Below, piece by piece: positions 1 through 11,831 of a stretch of 64,000 bases of DNA. A program made the translations under genes and the position numbers. Under the pieces are notes generated by a model. The model had not been told where the DNA came from, did not search any database, and worked only from the letters and a program-made list of their open reading frames with translations. How positions within the stretch are numbered: the first letter of the stretch is position 1; the number at the start of each line of letters is the position of its first letter. The stretch lies in NCBI GenBank assembly GCA_018417955.1, contig JACTVC010000011.1:1052262-1116261 (forward strand). Reading direction: 5' to 3'. The stretch is from Laccaria trichodermophora. Lineage: Eukaryota; Basidiomycota; Agaricomycetes; Agaricales; Hydnangiaceae.

Positions 1-1318
1 ATTGAATGATCTCAACCTGAGCTGAGATATCAAAGCTCGAAGTTTCCCCGTGGAGTCCATTGTTCGCTCGGTATGGAGACAAACCTCGGAGACAAGAGTA
101 GGGAAATCGGATGTGGGCGAGCCTTTGTCTCCGGGCATGTCTGAGTATGCCCAGTTGAACCCGTTTCCTCCGTAATTAGATCCCCTTGAACATCGCAACG
201 ACACATGAACCAGAACGGCGGCTTTGTCATCTGCAGCACAATGGCATCATGCTTGACGGGGACGCGGAGTCAGAGGGCACAGGATTAGACCGAGGGTAGA
301 GAACAATGCAGCCTGCTCGCGTGGCGAACAGCAGGAATCATAACGCCTGAAGGGCTGAGCGCTGACTCTGGCTGGAGTCATTTTGGGACAACAAGACAGA
401 ACAAGACACAAGGATGTCCCATTTGATATTTGGACAAGAATGACGGTTTGGTTGTCCTTCCCTGGTTGGAAAAACGTCAATGGGAGCGAGAAATAAATCG
501 TCAACCCACCCAGGCTCATTCGTTTACGAGCACCGTGAGGATTTTGTGGACGCGAACCTGATATAGGTCGAGGAAGAACACAGCCACTGGACCCACAAAG
601 TTACACAAATGCTTCGAAAGCTAACGATCCTCCTGGAACTGACGGTCATGATCTCGGTTGGTGAACAACCATCACCCCATTGTTCTCCCGATATATCGAC
701 TCTGGCACTTGATATGCATGCACTTGGAGCATTCAGACAATGAATTGCGAAAACGTATCAGCACAGGCACTCTTGCAACCCCACCATGGCCTTATTTCGG
801 GCATCCGAAATCGTTTGGTTCGTGTTTGAATCCGGTGACAATAATGACTCCAAGAGGTGGTGAGCGCAGCAGATACGAAATAGGGGCGCGGGAAATATAT
901 AGTTGTTATTCTCTACTGGGGTTTCAAATAGCTGCGTGCCTATAAACACAACATCGGCAATCGGAGCCAACACATTTTCGCCCCGTTGGACCACACTAGG
1001 TTCTTCTCCTTCGCCCCGTCGTCTGCGATCCTCCTCTAGTCCTCTCGCTGTTTGCCCTCCAATTTCTTTTCGGTCGCTTTCTAGTCGTCATTTTGCAAAT
1101 TAGTTGCTCGTCGCTATTCTTACCATTCTAGCTTCGTCTCCGCTGTCCATCTTCTCGCTTCACGTTTCGTCCTTCGCTCGGCTGTTTCGCTGCTTCTGAT
1201 ACTCGTGAAGAAAACTTTCAACCGTTCTGTATCGCTTTCCACCATCATCGTGTTTTTTTTCCACAAAAGAGCTCCTTGCCTTTTTTTAAATTGACCGCTA
1301 TCCCCATTCCAACGAGTC
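1..1318. other. intergenic region and promoter of the RRM gene
   Basis: I find no convincing gene here. The short open frames have neither family resemblance nor splice logic. From about 1000 to 1318 the + strand becomes strongly pyrimidine-rich (long CT tracts), as is common in leaders and core promoters of basidiomycete genes, so this part is probably the 5' UTR and promoter of the gene starting at 1319. Confidence 0.5.
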
Positions 1319-4290
1319 ATGTCGCGCACAGATCAACAAGATTTCGAGTATCCGCCAGGGTTGGGTGCTTACCAGGTTCGCGGGGGTGGTGAGCGAGATC
1401 AGGTGAATGCTTACCAACATGCGTCGTCGCTGGCAACGTACGGCTCGCAGGATCGCCGTCAATCGAGTGGAATCCAGAGTTATTCATCGTACGGGGGATT
1501 TGCACCGCGTTCGCTGGAGCAGAAAGAGTATGGTTTTGGGGTTGGAGACTTCTCTTCTGGACCAAACAGACACAATCCTAGCGCATCCAACACGCATTTG
1601 CCATTGCAATCCTTCTCTCCCTTTAACCACCATCTAACCCGCCCTTCCCCCCCCTCTCCTCCTCCTCCTTCCCTTCTCTCCCAGGCCGCCTTGTATCAGA
1701 CCAGCTCCCCTAACGACAGAGACGCCCAGTATTACCGCCGGTCCCCTAATTCACTGCTCGCTAACAACACGAATTCCTCACGCTCAACGCTCTGGTGGGG
1801 AGAAATTGAGCCCTGGATGGACGAAGAGTACGCCAAACAAGTCTGCACCCTCATGGGCTGGGATCCTGTCAATATCAAGGTTCCTCATCCTGCCCCAGAT
1901 CCCGCTACCGGTCAGCAGGCCAACAATCCCGGCTACTGTTTCCTCACATTCCCCACCCCCTCCCATGCCGCCTCCGTCCTCGCCCAAGTCAATAGTGGCC
2001 CGAAGTCTAGTCCGGTCACTATGCCCAACTCGTCCAAGCCTTTTGTGCTTAACTGGGCTTCCTCCGTAAATTCGGCATCTTCTTCATCGCCCACGCCTGA
2101 CGCCTTTGTTTCCAGCAACGGGACATATGCGGCGTCTGCGCAGCAGCAGTATCCTAAGGAGTACAGCATTTTCGTTGGGGATCTTGCTCCCGAGACATCC
2201 AACTCGGATCTGGTGGCCGTTTTTCGTAATCCTGTGCTCGGTCTCCGTAATGACAGGGAGCCAAAGTTCATTCGACCGTTTCTTAGCTGCAAGAGCGCCA
2301 AGATTATGCTCGACCCAGTCACAGGCGTTTCTAGGGGCTATGGCTTTGTTCGGTCAGTTATTGTTTTCCGCATATAGTGAGGTTTTCTGAATTTCATATA
2401 CAGCTTTACCGACGAGGCTGACCAGCAACGCGCTTTGATCGAAATGCACGGACTTTACTGCCTCTCTCGACCAAGTAAGTTGTTATCAGTTCGATGCGCA
2501 TATATTTACTCATTTCAAATAGTGCGCATCTCTCCGGCCACTGCAAAGTTTAAGCCGTCTGCAACTCTACCTCTGATGGACCTTCCTCAAGTGCAATTTT
2601 CGCCTCCTAGCGTTGGGGCCGTCGAGCCTCAGAACCAACCTATCACACTTGCTCTTCCGCTCCCGAATTCTACCCAGACTAAGAGTGTCTCAGCGCCCAT
2701 CGCATCTGGATCCTCCAACGGTTCCCTCATTGGTACTGGGGTGGCTGGATCCACCTCAAGCTCGTCGATAGGCGGGTCCACGTCCAGCAACTCTTTAAGC
2801 ACTGGTACCGGTTCCAGCCTCAGTATATCCACGTCTGGCTATGGATCAGCAACCTCTGCAATTTCAGACGAATTGATGAACCTTCCCAACAACGTTCTCG
2901 CTCAAATTTCGCAACAGTATGCCAATGGCGATGCCAGTCCCATCAAAACAAGCAATGCCGGTACTTCGTATGCGCATGAACAACAGTTGCGACAGGTTTT
3001 GAGTATGGCATCTGAGGATGGACCGCCAAGATTTACGATCTCTGAGGAGTCTTGGAAGCATCACGCTCAGGCTAGAGCTATTTTGGGCAATTTGATTGGT
3101 CCAAATGGAGAGCAGCTTACGTCCACGGATCCGTACAACACCACCGTCTTCGTGGGGGGTTTGTCACCACTGATTTCCGAGGATACCTTGAGGACTTTCT
3201 TTGCTCCGTTTGGGGACATTCACTATGTAAGCTTCCACTGTCATACTTACACGTCGATTCCCAACTGAACGCCAAATAGGTCAAGGTGCCGGTCGGCAAA
3301 CACTGTGGCTTCGTTCAGTTTGTTCGCAAAGCTGATGCGGAGAAAGCGATTGAGAAGATGCAAGGCTTTCCAATCGGCGGCAGCAGAATCCGATTAAGCT
3401 GGGGTCGCAGCCAATGTATGTATTCACACCTTCTTTGGTAGGCCAATCTAACACTCGTATTCTACACAGATAAGGCTGCGCAGGCTGCCGCACAGGCCGC
3501 TCAAGCTGCTGCCGTTCAGGCGCAGTATGCGGTCCCCACTCTCCCCAACGCCATGACGCAGGAGCAGGCCATTCAACTCTTACAGAAGTTTACGATACAG
3601 CAAGGGTACCTCGGCAACACTAATAGTTCCCCATCGGACGGAAGTGACGGATCCGCAGGATACATCAACTCTCTACACAACGAGATTTTTGCGGACCAGA
3701 AGGGGCGAGGGTCGCTGGGGATACCATCAGACGAGCTCCCGCCAGGGCTCGACTCCTTCTCTCCAGGATACATGCCACGTCCTGAAGTTCACCGGGCATT
3801 GTCTACTTTCTCCCCATTCTCTCCAGATCCGAATTTGTATGCAGAGAGCAAGAGACGGGACTCGACTTCACGTCTGGAGACACTGCCTCACCCGTCTAAG
3901 GCGTACGCACCTGGCTTCTTCCCATTACAGACACAGGACCTGAAGATCGGAAACGGGGGTTCGGCAACTGGGCTAGAGAGAATTTCTCCAACATTTACTA
4001 GGCCATCGAGTGCTTCCCAGTACGGATCATTCGCCGAGAAAGCGGATCCTCCGGCACCGCCTAATCGTGCCCCTGGACGTGCTGAGGCCCCCACTTCGCG
4101 GCCACCATCGGGACAGACGTCGTCTCAGCGTCAGGGGGGTCGTGAACGACTAGATTTCGATCCTCTTCACGACCTCAACGGGACCCTTGCGAGCCTTGAC
4201 CTTGATCGTCCCTGGAAATCTTCTGGACACATGGGGAATATCCCCAGCAACGGTCAATTCCACTTGGCGGGAAGGACGCCATCACCTTGA
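1319..4290 (+). CDS. three-RRM RNA-binding protein (Nam8/Ngr1/TIA-1 type)
   Basis: The protein is predicted to bind pre-mRNA or mRNA through three RNA-recognition motifs, like yeast Nam8 (U1 snRNP splicing factor) and Ngr1 or metazoan TIA-1. I splice five exons, 1319-2352, 2404-2474, 2523-3226, 3280-3415 and 3470-4290 (922 codons). RRM1 begins at the LWWGEIEPWMDE stretch. RRM2 has RNP2 IFVGDL and RNP1 GYGFVRF, the latter restored across intron 1. RRM3 has RNP2 VFVGGL and RNP1 HCGFVQF, restored across intron 3. A low-complexity Ser/Gly linker separates RRM2 and RRM3. An Ala/Gln stretch and a Pro/Ser-rich tail follow RRM3. The RRM order and the RRM1 tryptophans fit the Nam8/Csx1 group. Assignment to splicing rather than mRNA stability is inference. 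The ATG follows a pyrimidine-rich leader. Confidence 0.9.
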
Positions 4291-5121
4291 AGACCCAAGT
4301 GCATAACGAACCCTACGCCCCCTCATGCCAAACACTATTTTGCATTTTGTATGTTTTCTCAGAATATTAAGTACATCACTATCACGCTAAATCTTACGTG
4401 TCATCGGTTGGAGTCGGCTTTGGTCTTATGCGCGGCCTCCATTTCGCTATTCGTTTCAACCATTCGCGAGACCTTTGACCAGTTATATATCATACCCCGC
4501 CTTGTATTGATAGGCTTTTCTTTTTGTCATCCTCACGTCCATGTTTCAACAACAGCATTCCGTTCTACATTGTTTCGTCTCGATTCTGTGATTTCGTTAC
4601 TCTAGTCCCTGTCGTCCACTCTAGCTTTTCGTTTTGTCATAGTTCATGTCCAATGTCCAGTTTCTCGTTGTTCTAATCATTGTCACCAACGACGCAATGT
4701 CTGTGAAGTTGACTCTGCGAACGAGTGCATTTATACGAATGCATACTCCAATGCATATACTCGTCGATTTATTGGTGGTAAGCGCAGTTCCAAAAATAGA
4801 AAAAGCGCGTCTGCGGTGACGTCGACGTCCAAATTTAGCTGTTTCAAAAGTTGCTGATTGCACCGCGACCTTTCGCTTAGGGTTCATTGGCTTCACATTT
4901 ATTTCCACTTGAACGGGTCGATAATTGCGATGCTCAGGCGAGTACTAATCCGCTTTGGTGAGCTTAAGACTTAAGTGTTCTTCAAGGTTGTCGCTTTGAC
5001 CCTGCGTCACGGTTTCATAGGCGTGATATCACCACCGAAGATTTATTTCTATGGATTCTGCCATGTGGAACTGACTGTTAAGCTTGTCCTACCCATCCTC
5101 AACTCGCTATATCATTGACAG
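4291..5121. other. intergenic, no gene recognised
   Basis: This holds the 3' flank of the RRM gene and AT-rich sequence. No frame here resembles a known family. The first exon(s) of the ARF-like gene downstream probably lie in its right end (about 4980-5120), but I could not fix a start codon. Confidence 0.4.
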
Positions 5122-5827
5122 TGAGTCTACAGACCTTGGCTCGATCAGTCGAACATGGTCGATATTACGAACACTCAAAACCTGTTCAAGGCTTCAAATT
5201 TGGTTTGTGTGCATATCATGACCTAGTACTGACAAAGTACTGACTCGGACTTTTCGCTAAGCCAACATACGGCTGGAAATTGATGGTGAACCTCTTGTTG
5301 CCATCATTCCCCCAGACGTCTCTGGATGCACGTGATCTTTTGGCTTATGTCTTTCATCGTTTTTAACATCTAAACTATACTGCACCTTAGGCTTTCAGCT
5401 TGTAAGGGAAGAACTGCCTGATATCCCTTGTGGAATCGTCTTCGTGATTGATACAACAGATGCTAAGTTTATGCGCCAGTCAAGGAGAGGACTCATTAGT
5501 CTTGTCCATGATACGAAGAGGTTGTCGCAACCTATTTTGATCCTTGTTTCCACGGACAACATTTCATCTGAGAAGGAAGAGGCAGATTTGATGGCAGAAT
5601 GTGATTTTCAAGACATGATTGTAGAGGTGTGTTCACCATCTCGATGCCAAGATAACATAGAAATTCAGAATTGTTCATTAGGAAAAAGGGCGCATCGCTT
5701 TATTTACCTATTCACTTTCATCCAACCGCTTTATGGAAGGTCAGCAGGACTTACGCGCTTTGGCATTGAATTCAAGTTCATCTTCAACTCAGGTTTTCAA
5801 TGGCTCGCAAAGAAAATGGAGCCGTAA
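5122..5827 (+). CDS. divergent ARF-like small GTPase-fold protein (N-terminus unresolved)
   Basis: Joined exons give ARF-family landmarks in order. A short GFKF segment sits where ARF proteins have the Gly-Phe of switch I. The strand IRLEIDG matches the position before the DxxG motif. The core GIVFVIDTTD corresponds to the ARF GLIFVVDSND strand and is followed by a helix and ILILVSTDN in the position of the guanine-specificity NKxD motif. The C-terminus FMEGFQWLAKKMEP resembles the ARF EGLDWL helix. The last splice junctions are clear (near 5631/5681 and 5739/5792, stop at 5827). The middle splice near 5285-5391 has alternatives, and the exon carrying the P-loop is uncertain. The visible candidate lacks GxxxxGKT, and NKxD is replaced by STDN, so nucleotide binding is doubtful. 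It could be a pseudo-GTPase gene or a decaying copy. The start given is an exon border, not a start codon. Confidence 0.45.
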
Positions 5828-6190
5828 AATTTCCTACCTCAAAGAATTTCCAATTACTTTCAAGTTCATGCTTGGTGTGGTGCTTACATCTTTGGACTCT
5901 CGGTAATACTAAGCAACAAGCCGTGCAATGTTTTGCCACGCAAGAACCACTGTTGATCAAGGACACTCAACGAAAAGTAACACAGTCCTCGTCACGAGTA
6001 AACGATCATATATTCGATTGTCCAAAGAAAAAGTACAAGACAGTCAAGCGTCGGGAACGGACACTATCCTAAGGATTTCACAGCAGTTGAACATTCAAAG
6101 GTAATCTGTGTAACATTAAATCGAGGGGATTGATGAGAATGTGATCACTTGAAGGTGGGAACGTGCACATACCCTAACATCAAGGTCAGG
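5828..6190. other. convergent intergenic region
   Basis: The 363 bases between the stops of the ARF-like and tectonin genes contain no recognisable coding or structural signal. It should hold both 3' UTRs. Confidence 0.4.
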
Positions 6191-6874
6191 CTAATCACGA
6201 ATCCAACGGTAAATGCTTCCAGCTGCGTTGACCCCCCAAACCACACCATCGGCGCCCGCGCCGATATCAACCAATTTACCAGTGATGTTAACCCAAGCGT
6301 TCTTGTCATCGCCGGTGGATGTGAAGATGTCGTTCGCCGCGTTGACCCCCCACACATTGGTTTTTATACCAGCAGAGATTGCACTGAGCGCGCCTGAGAT
6401 TTTAACCCAGTGCTTGGGATCGCCTTGGTCCCCGGTATAACGATAGATGTCGCCTGCGGCGTTCACCCCCCAAACCGTGCCATCGGCACCCGCACCAATG
6501 TCACTGAGGACTCCAGGGATCTGAACCCAAGGATTGGCGTCATCACCTGTGTAACGGTAAATCGCGCCCTGAGCGTTGACTCCCCAAACATTGGTGCGGG
6601 ATCCAGCAGAGATTCGTTTAAGAGCTCCTTTAATTTGGGTCCAGTGATTGGAATCCCAGACATAGCGGTAGATGTTGCCGGCGGCGTTGACCCCCCAAAC
6701 GGTGCCATCAGCGGCCGCGCCTATGTCGGTGAGGGCTCCGGGGATCTGGACCCAGGGTTTGGCGTCATCGCCTGTGTAACGGTAGATGTTGTTGGCAGCG
6801 TTGACTCCCCAAATATTGGTGACTGATCCAGCGGAGATTCGCGAGAGACTACCAGAGATTCCTTTCCAAGGCAT
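6191..6874 (-). CDS. tectonin-type beta-propeller lectin
   Basis: The 227-residue protein consists of about six tectonin repeats. Each has the pattern I(S/G)AGxxTNVWGVNAxxxIYRYTGD followed by a W(V/N)xI strand, which is the hallmark of the tectonin/TECPR beta-propeller fold. Fungal tectonins such as the Laccaria Tec2 lectin bind O-methylated glycans of bacteria and nematodes and act as cytoplasmic defence lectins. Sugar specificity here is inferred. No signal peptide is present. The start chosen is the first in-frame ATG (6872-6874), giving MPWKGISG. Upstream sequence remains open but without ATG and contains a well-formed 49-nt intron (6967-7015), best read as a 5' UTR intron. The repeats are highly similar at DNA level, which suggests recent expansion or homogenisation. 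Confidence 0.88.
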   Translation of the reverse strand: MPWKGISGSLSRISAGSVTNIWGVNAANNIYRYTGDDAKPWVQIPGALTDIGAAADGTVWGVNAAGNIYRYVWDSNHWTQIKGALKRISAGSRTNVWGVNAQGAIYRYTGDDANPWVQIPGVLSDIGAGADGTVWGVNAAGDIYRYTGDQGDPKHWVKISGALSAISAGIKTNVWGVNAANDIFTSTGDDKNAWVNITGKLVDIGAGADGVVWGVNAAGSIYRWIRD

Positions 6875-7064
6875 GTTGTGAGTGGTGATAAACTTGATCA
6901 AAACGAAGACCTCAGCATCGTGAACGGGCAACGTCAGCGGGTAAATGTACCTGATAAACGCACAGACTAAAAAAATGTAAGCACAGGAGACTCATGAGTT
7001 AGATTGTTCACGTACCAATGTAAACGGTCGCGAACGATGAGGGTGGAGATATTTGCACAAGCTG

Positions 7065-7072
7065 CTTATATA
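7065..7072 (-). promoter_or_regulatory. TATA box of the tectonin gene
   Basis: The minus strand reads TATATAAG about 190 bases upstream of the proposed start codon and about 50 bases upstream of the 5' UTR intron donor, a plausible position for a core promoter. Confidence 0.5.
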
Positions 7073-7163
7073 GGGCCAGGAGAGGTAAATTCTGATAGTG
7101 TTGTCGCCGTTAGAAGGTGAAGAAGGACACGGAAAATGTTAAGGACCGAAGAGAAGCTGATTG

Positions 7164-7920
7164 GCATGAGACTACGTCAACAAGTGAAGGGGCCTTGGGA
7201 ATTTCCACTCGACGTTCAACGCTTTTTCAGCTGTTGGTATATTTGCAATCCAATTGAACAGTGGAGTTTCTCTCTTTTTTTTCCAGGAGCTATGTGACGT
7301 GGATTCTGGGATAAACCTCTAGTGCAGCTTCACAGAGCCTCGTAATGCTTGCTGTCACTCCCTGTGCAACTCGCTCCTGGTTCTAGAGCGACCGGCTGAG
7401 AGACAACGCCGGAGAAGTCAAATTTGCATGAGACTAAGTGACAGCCAACAAGTGAAGGAGAAGATGATACTCGGAACGCCGGGAGCAACACACCGTCGAC
7501 GTTGTGGAACGCTTTTTCGGTCAATGGTATATTCGCAGTCCATTTCACGTCGCACATTGCACAGCAGAGTTTCTCTCCTTTTTTTTCTTTTTCGGGGCTA
7601 TCCGAGGTGGAATCTGGAATAAACCTGTAGTGCAGCTTCACAGAGCCTCGTAATGCTTGCTGTCACTCCCTGTGCAACTCCCTCCTGGTTACAGAGCGAC
7701 CGGCCGAGAGACAATGCCGGAGAAGTGATCAAATTTGCATGAGACTAAGTGACAGTCAAGAAGCTCGGAAGGAGAGGAGAAAATGATACTCGGAACGCCG
7801 GGAGTAATGGCACACCGTCGGTGACTGGCCATAACTATAGACTGGCCTTAGGAATTTCCGCTTCATGTTCAACGCTTTTTCAGCCAATGGCCCGGCCGCG
7901 GTATATTTACAGCCTGAGTC
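7164..7920. repeat. tandem array of three diverged ~300-bp units upstream of the tectonin gene
   Basis: The phrase GCATGAGACTA recurs at about 7164, 7426 and 7736. The block beginning AGTGCAGCTTCACAGAGCC recurs at about 7321 and 7629, near-identical over about 60 bases. Pyrimidine tracts and an AACGCTTTTTC phrase repeat in each unit. The array ends before the Rrp7 gene. It lies in the shared upstream region of the divergent tectonin (-) and Rrp7 (+) genes, so it may act as a promoter array, but that is inference. Confidence 0.75.
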
Positions 7921-8345
7921 CAGTTGAGAAGCGCTTAGCGGACAACTTGTGTGAACTTCGGGATGCCAGCCAATCCGCATCATTGTCATGGTGCTAGATG
8001 GGGGTCAAAAGTACGCGTCGCAGGGGTTGACGGCGAGCGGGGCGTCGTTGAAAAGGAGCAAGCGCGGCGTTGAAGTTACAGTGACTTGGGCGTGAATTGG
8101 CTGTCAAGGGCGTGGATCGTTCCGAATGGAAGTATTTCGTTCGATTGTTTTTTGGACCTCTCGTCTACTAGCCGTTTGGTTTGTTGCTCGTCCAGTTTCT
8201 CGTTGTTTTAATACGATATGACTTGCCCTCGCGGTTTCGCCCAAGTTGGCCTAAGAGAGGCTAAGACTGCAACCAGCGTGTTTGCCATCTTCAATTGATC
8301 CAAACACTGCTTGATGCGAAATTTTGAGCAGTGGGTTTCAAAGAG

Positions 8346-9336
8346 ATGTCTCCTGCATCCTCTATCAATGGCTTCACCCTGATCCCCGTCCTGTATACAC
8401 CGTCGACGACCCATTATATCTACGCGCGCCCTCACTCATCGTCCAAAACAGAAATCAACAGCGTCCTACCATCAGGTAGGACTTTGTTCCTGGTCAATGT
8501 CCCCCCAGACGCGACCGAAAGGGAACTCATCCTTCTATTCAAACACTGTGGGACTGTAGAGAGGGTCGTCTTTGACTTTGAGGCAAAAGAACCCCACCAC
8601 GACGGGGCTGACAGTGAGGATGATGAAGATGAGGATATGGAAGAACCAATCCAAGTCGACGAACAGCCTCGTAAACGACGGAAAACCTCCAAATCCGATA
8701 TACCCAGCGTAACACCCTTACCATCGACGTCCCTTCGTATCCTGAGGAGGACTGGCCGACCAGCTCATATCGTTTTCCTTGATTCATCCTCCCTCGATCG
8801 TGCCATATCGGCGTCGAGCAAGCCACGACCATGGCCTCAGTCTGAGGAGCCGCGCGGGGCAGCTCATTATAAAGCCCTTTACGCTTCATTTCGCCCTCCT
8901 CTTGATGTCGTGCGGGAGCACGCAGACACGTCCATCGATCTATACGAGTACCAGTTGGCAAAGGAGAAACAAAAGTCGAAGTATCTCAAGGGCGATGCGA
9001 TAGTTGACGAGGACGGTTTCACACTCGTTACGCGGGGTGGTGCGTATGGGAAGACGTTAGGTGGTGGTGTCGGGGTGGCTAGTAAGCGGTTCCAAAGGGT
9101 TGGGGAGAGTGGAAGGTATCGTACGAAGAAAAAAGAGAAGAAAGAGAAGGAGGGATTCTATGCGTTCCAGAAGGCGGAAAAGCAGCGATCCGGTTTGTTC
9201 TTCCACAGGTTCTTGCTTCGAAAGCGCACTGACTTTTTCTACGTCCATAGAACTGATGAATTTGAAAAAGAGATGGGAGGAAGACAAGGCCAAAGTGGAA
9301 AAGTTGAAGGCGTCAAGACGGTTCAAGCGCTATTGA
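8346..9336 (+). CDS. RRP7: Rrp7-like rRNA-processing protein
   Basis: Rrp7 is a component of the UTP-C module of the 90S pre-ribosome, needed for 18S rRNA maturation in the nucleolus. The model has two exons, 8346-9192 and 9251-9336. The N-terminal half contains an RRM-like domain (TLFLVNVPPDAT strand). An acidic insert and a KRRK basic patch follow. The C-terminal Rrp7 domain runs from the DEDGFTLV segment through the GFYAFQ motif to a basic end SRRFKRY. The C-terminal helix is recovered only by removing the intron at 9193-9250. Reading through it gives an unrelated tail. The first in-frame ATG after the upstream GTG is used. The domain order and the ending match the family well. Confidence 0.9.
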
Positions 9337-9837
9337 TTTTGTTTCGTGGATTTCTGGTATTCTATCACACAATGTGGTGTTTTGTGGGCTTGCAGATTTT
9401 AAAACTGTTTAGCAACTACTTCGAAAGCTGCTAAAGAATTACCATCTGCATGTTTCAACCATGCATTAATGGGTAGTGGTAAGCTTGGTCGTTGCCACCA
9501 CATGGCACAGTGCAAGGTTGACGCATCGGGGTTCAATTCCCCCCTGCATGATTCTGTTGTGACATCTGCGTTTTCTTCCACATTCGTCACGAAGTTTTGT
9601 CACCAACTCCACTCTGTGCCCTCGCTTGAAGGTCAGCTCAAGGATTTCTGTTCCAGTCAATTAAACCGAATGACCCCCGGTAAACAAAATACATTTACTC
9701 CAACTAGATAGGCAATTGTTTGAGTTCTGGATTTAATCGATAAACGGAATGGTTTCGTCCTTAGTACCTCCTCAAGTAAAGCAAGATTTGGAAGCTTCAT
9801 CGCAACTTCATCGTTTCCTCGAGAGAAAAAATACAGA
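9337..9837. other. intergenic region with a tRNA-like B-box
   Basis: Around 9459-9551 the + strand has an A-box-like GTAGTGGTAAG and a B-box-like GGTTCAATTCC flanked by short complementary ends (CATGCAT and CTGCATG). No standard cloverleaf forms: there is no T33, the T stem has a mismatch and the anticodon arm is ambiguous. It looks like a tRNA-derived relic rather than a working tRNA. Confidence 0.3.
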
Positions 9838-11831
9838 TTATAGTGAGAGCACTGCAAGAACGTCAAATCGGGCCGTAATTTGGCAGGAGAACGGTTTGAG
9901 GTGCCTTGGTCGTGCAATAAGAAATGAACGGTATTTTTTTCGAAAGAGGAAACCTACGTCGTCGGTCCCGTCGTCCACGCAACAGTCGGCTCCACCTCTT
10001 CGCCATTTTCGTCTACTGCTTTGGAAATATCGAACGCCGCCAACATATTTGCGATGTTGAGAAAAATTGACATCTCAGCGAGATGAGCACCTGATTAAAA
10101 ATAACAAAGGGACCGTTAGGTTCTCGTAAAAAGCGTCACCATGCGGCGCCCACCAGGACAGATCCTGCGCCCGAATCCGAACACAAATTTGTAGGGATCT
10201 GGTTGAGGATTTTCTCCAAGATACCGGGTGGGGTCGAAAGTCATGGGATTCGGATACACGCTCTCGTCGTGGCCAATAGCCCTTTATTTTTATTTGAGCT
10301 TAGGTCGGTTTCATTAGCAAAAGTAGACTAACCAAATATTCCCATAAATCGTTGTTCCTTTCGGGATCACATAATCTTCATAAACGTCGTCTTCCATCAC
10401 CATGTGAGGGAGGCCTGTGATGCAAGATAATTTTCAATGGCCGTCGGAAGAATCGGCAACTCTTACTCAGGGCGAGACTTGGACCCCACCGCATTATTTC
10501 CTTGACCAACGCAATAATATATGGAAGGGAATCGTAGTTGTCTAGCGTTGGCAGACGACCGGCGGTGACTTGTTCGATTTCGGCCTGTGCGCGTTTTTGG
10601 ACTTCAGGATATAGTGCCATGAGAAGAAAAAATGTAGTCATAATCGAAACGGTCTAGTTGAGAACCTTTAGGTGAGAATAAAAAAAAGAATAATGCGTAA
10701 CTGACCGTGTCGGCGCCTCCAGCATAAAGCGCTGCGCTGGACCACTTGATAATGTCCTGCTCTTCCTCAGAAGGCGGTTCACCACTTTCTAGATAGAGGT
10801 ACTTTGAGAGAAATGACTCCACATAATCGCCAGTTGCCTATATTTTTTCAAGGCTCGATGAGCATCGAGAAATCGCGGTACTGACGATGTTAGCTCGAGC
10901 CCAGTCAAGAGGGACCTGTTCAATCCGACTCAGTTGTTCTCGGGCATGCTTCGCGACGCGCTTGAAGCCGGCGCCAGGGAACCACTCCGGAACGAACCTC
11001 ACTAAATTCCAACGTCAGAATTTAGCAAGCGGACAGAATTGTGGGGCAGCTGACGGGCGGGGAAGGACTCAATCAAGTATTTTCCGGGGATGAGAATGGA
11101 TCCGGTTAATTTAAACCCTTCATCGATAATTTTGACGAGCAAGTCATCGTTTCCTTCTACATGATAACCATACGCAATTTTTAATATGACTGCTGCAGCA
11201 TTCCTGGACCAAAAATATTTTCAACTTCCAGTGTTCATTTGCAAGCAACGTCGCAAATCACCTTCTTACATGCCCAACAAAATCCTCTGGGTTGGTTGCC
11301 AATGCCTTCAATAAAACATTCTTCTCCTCGATTTGAATTGGCCGATAGTTGCGTGAAGTCCGAGCGTTTAGTCCTGAGTTTAAAAGTTTTCGGAATAACT
11401 TGAAGCGAGGATCCAGAAACCGTGTATGAAAGACAGTCTTCTTACGCCCCGCAAGCTCTCCGGCCATCCATGTTATTGGTCGATCGGAATAAATGTGCGA
11501 ACGAGCATCAAGAAGGTCGGATGCGGCCTTCAGTGAATTCAAGACGACAACCTGCCTCTGCAACGTTTGAAAGTAGACAATCGGTCCTTCAAGAAGCCCT
11601 TCATCAAGCACTCAGAGCGACGTGATAACTCGCTCGCTTACCGAAGGCTTTAGCCCAATCGGCATAGGTCAGCCAAGGCTCTGTACTCGGAAGCTGATGA
11701 AGGTTTCCAAAGAAAAGTCGTGGCTTTGGTCCAGGCGGGAGTCTGAGTCTGCGAAGTGATCTCGAGAGGTACCAGTACGCGACTGTGGCTAGTATCGCAG
11801 CACCCAAGAGTGCGAATCCGTTACCGGACAT
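9838..11831 (-). CDS. cytochrome P450 monooxygenase (OrdA-type, microsomal)
   Basis: This is a ten-exon gene of 503 codons whose exon lengths sum exactly in frame. Exons on the minus strand are 11831-11642, 11586-11262, 11203-11055, 11001-10886, 10837-10706, 10653-10467, 10414-10333, 10281-10154, 10090-9958 and 9904-9838. The protein has an N-terminal membrane anchor (residues about 5-22), a PPGP hinge, the I-helix AGGADT(T) motif restored across an intron, the K-helix ExxR as EIMR, the FDPTRY segment and the haem loop [10 protein letters not shown] with its cysteine ligand. An intron falls directly after the Pro-Gly of that loop. It should use NADPH-P450 reductase at the ER. The family is close to fungal O-methylsterigmatocystin oxidoreductase-like P450s. 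The natural substrate cannot be read from sequence. No biosynthetic partner genes lie nearby. Confidence 0.92.

Noticed and set aside
9459..9551. Possible tRNA gene with A- and B-box-like sequences
   Set aside because: No acceptable cloverleaf: acceptor and T stems have mismatches, position 33 is not T, and the anticodon arm is ambiguous. Kept only as a relic note.
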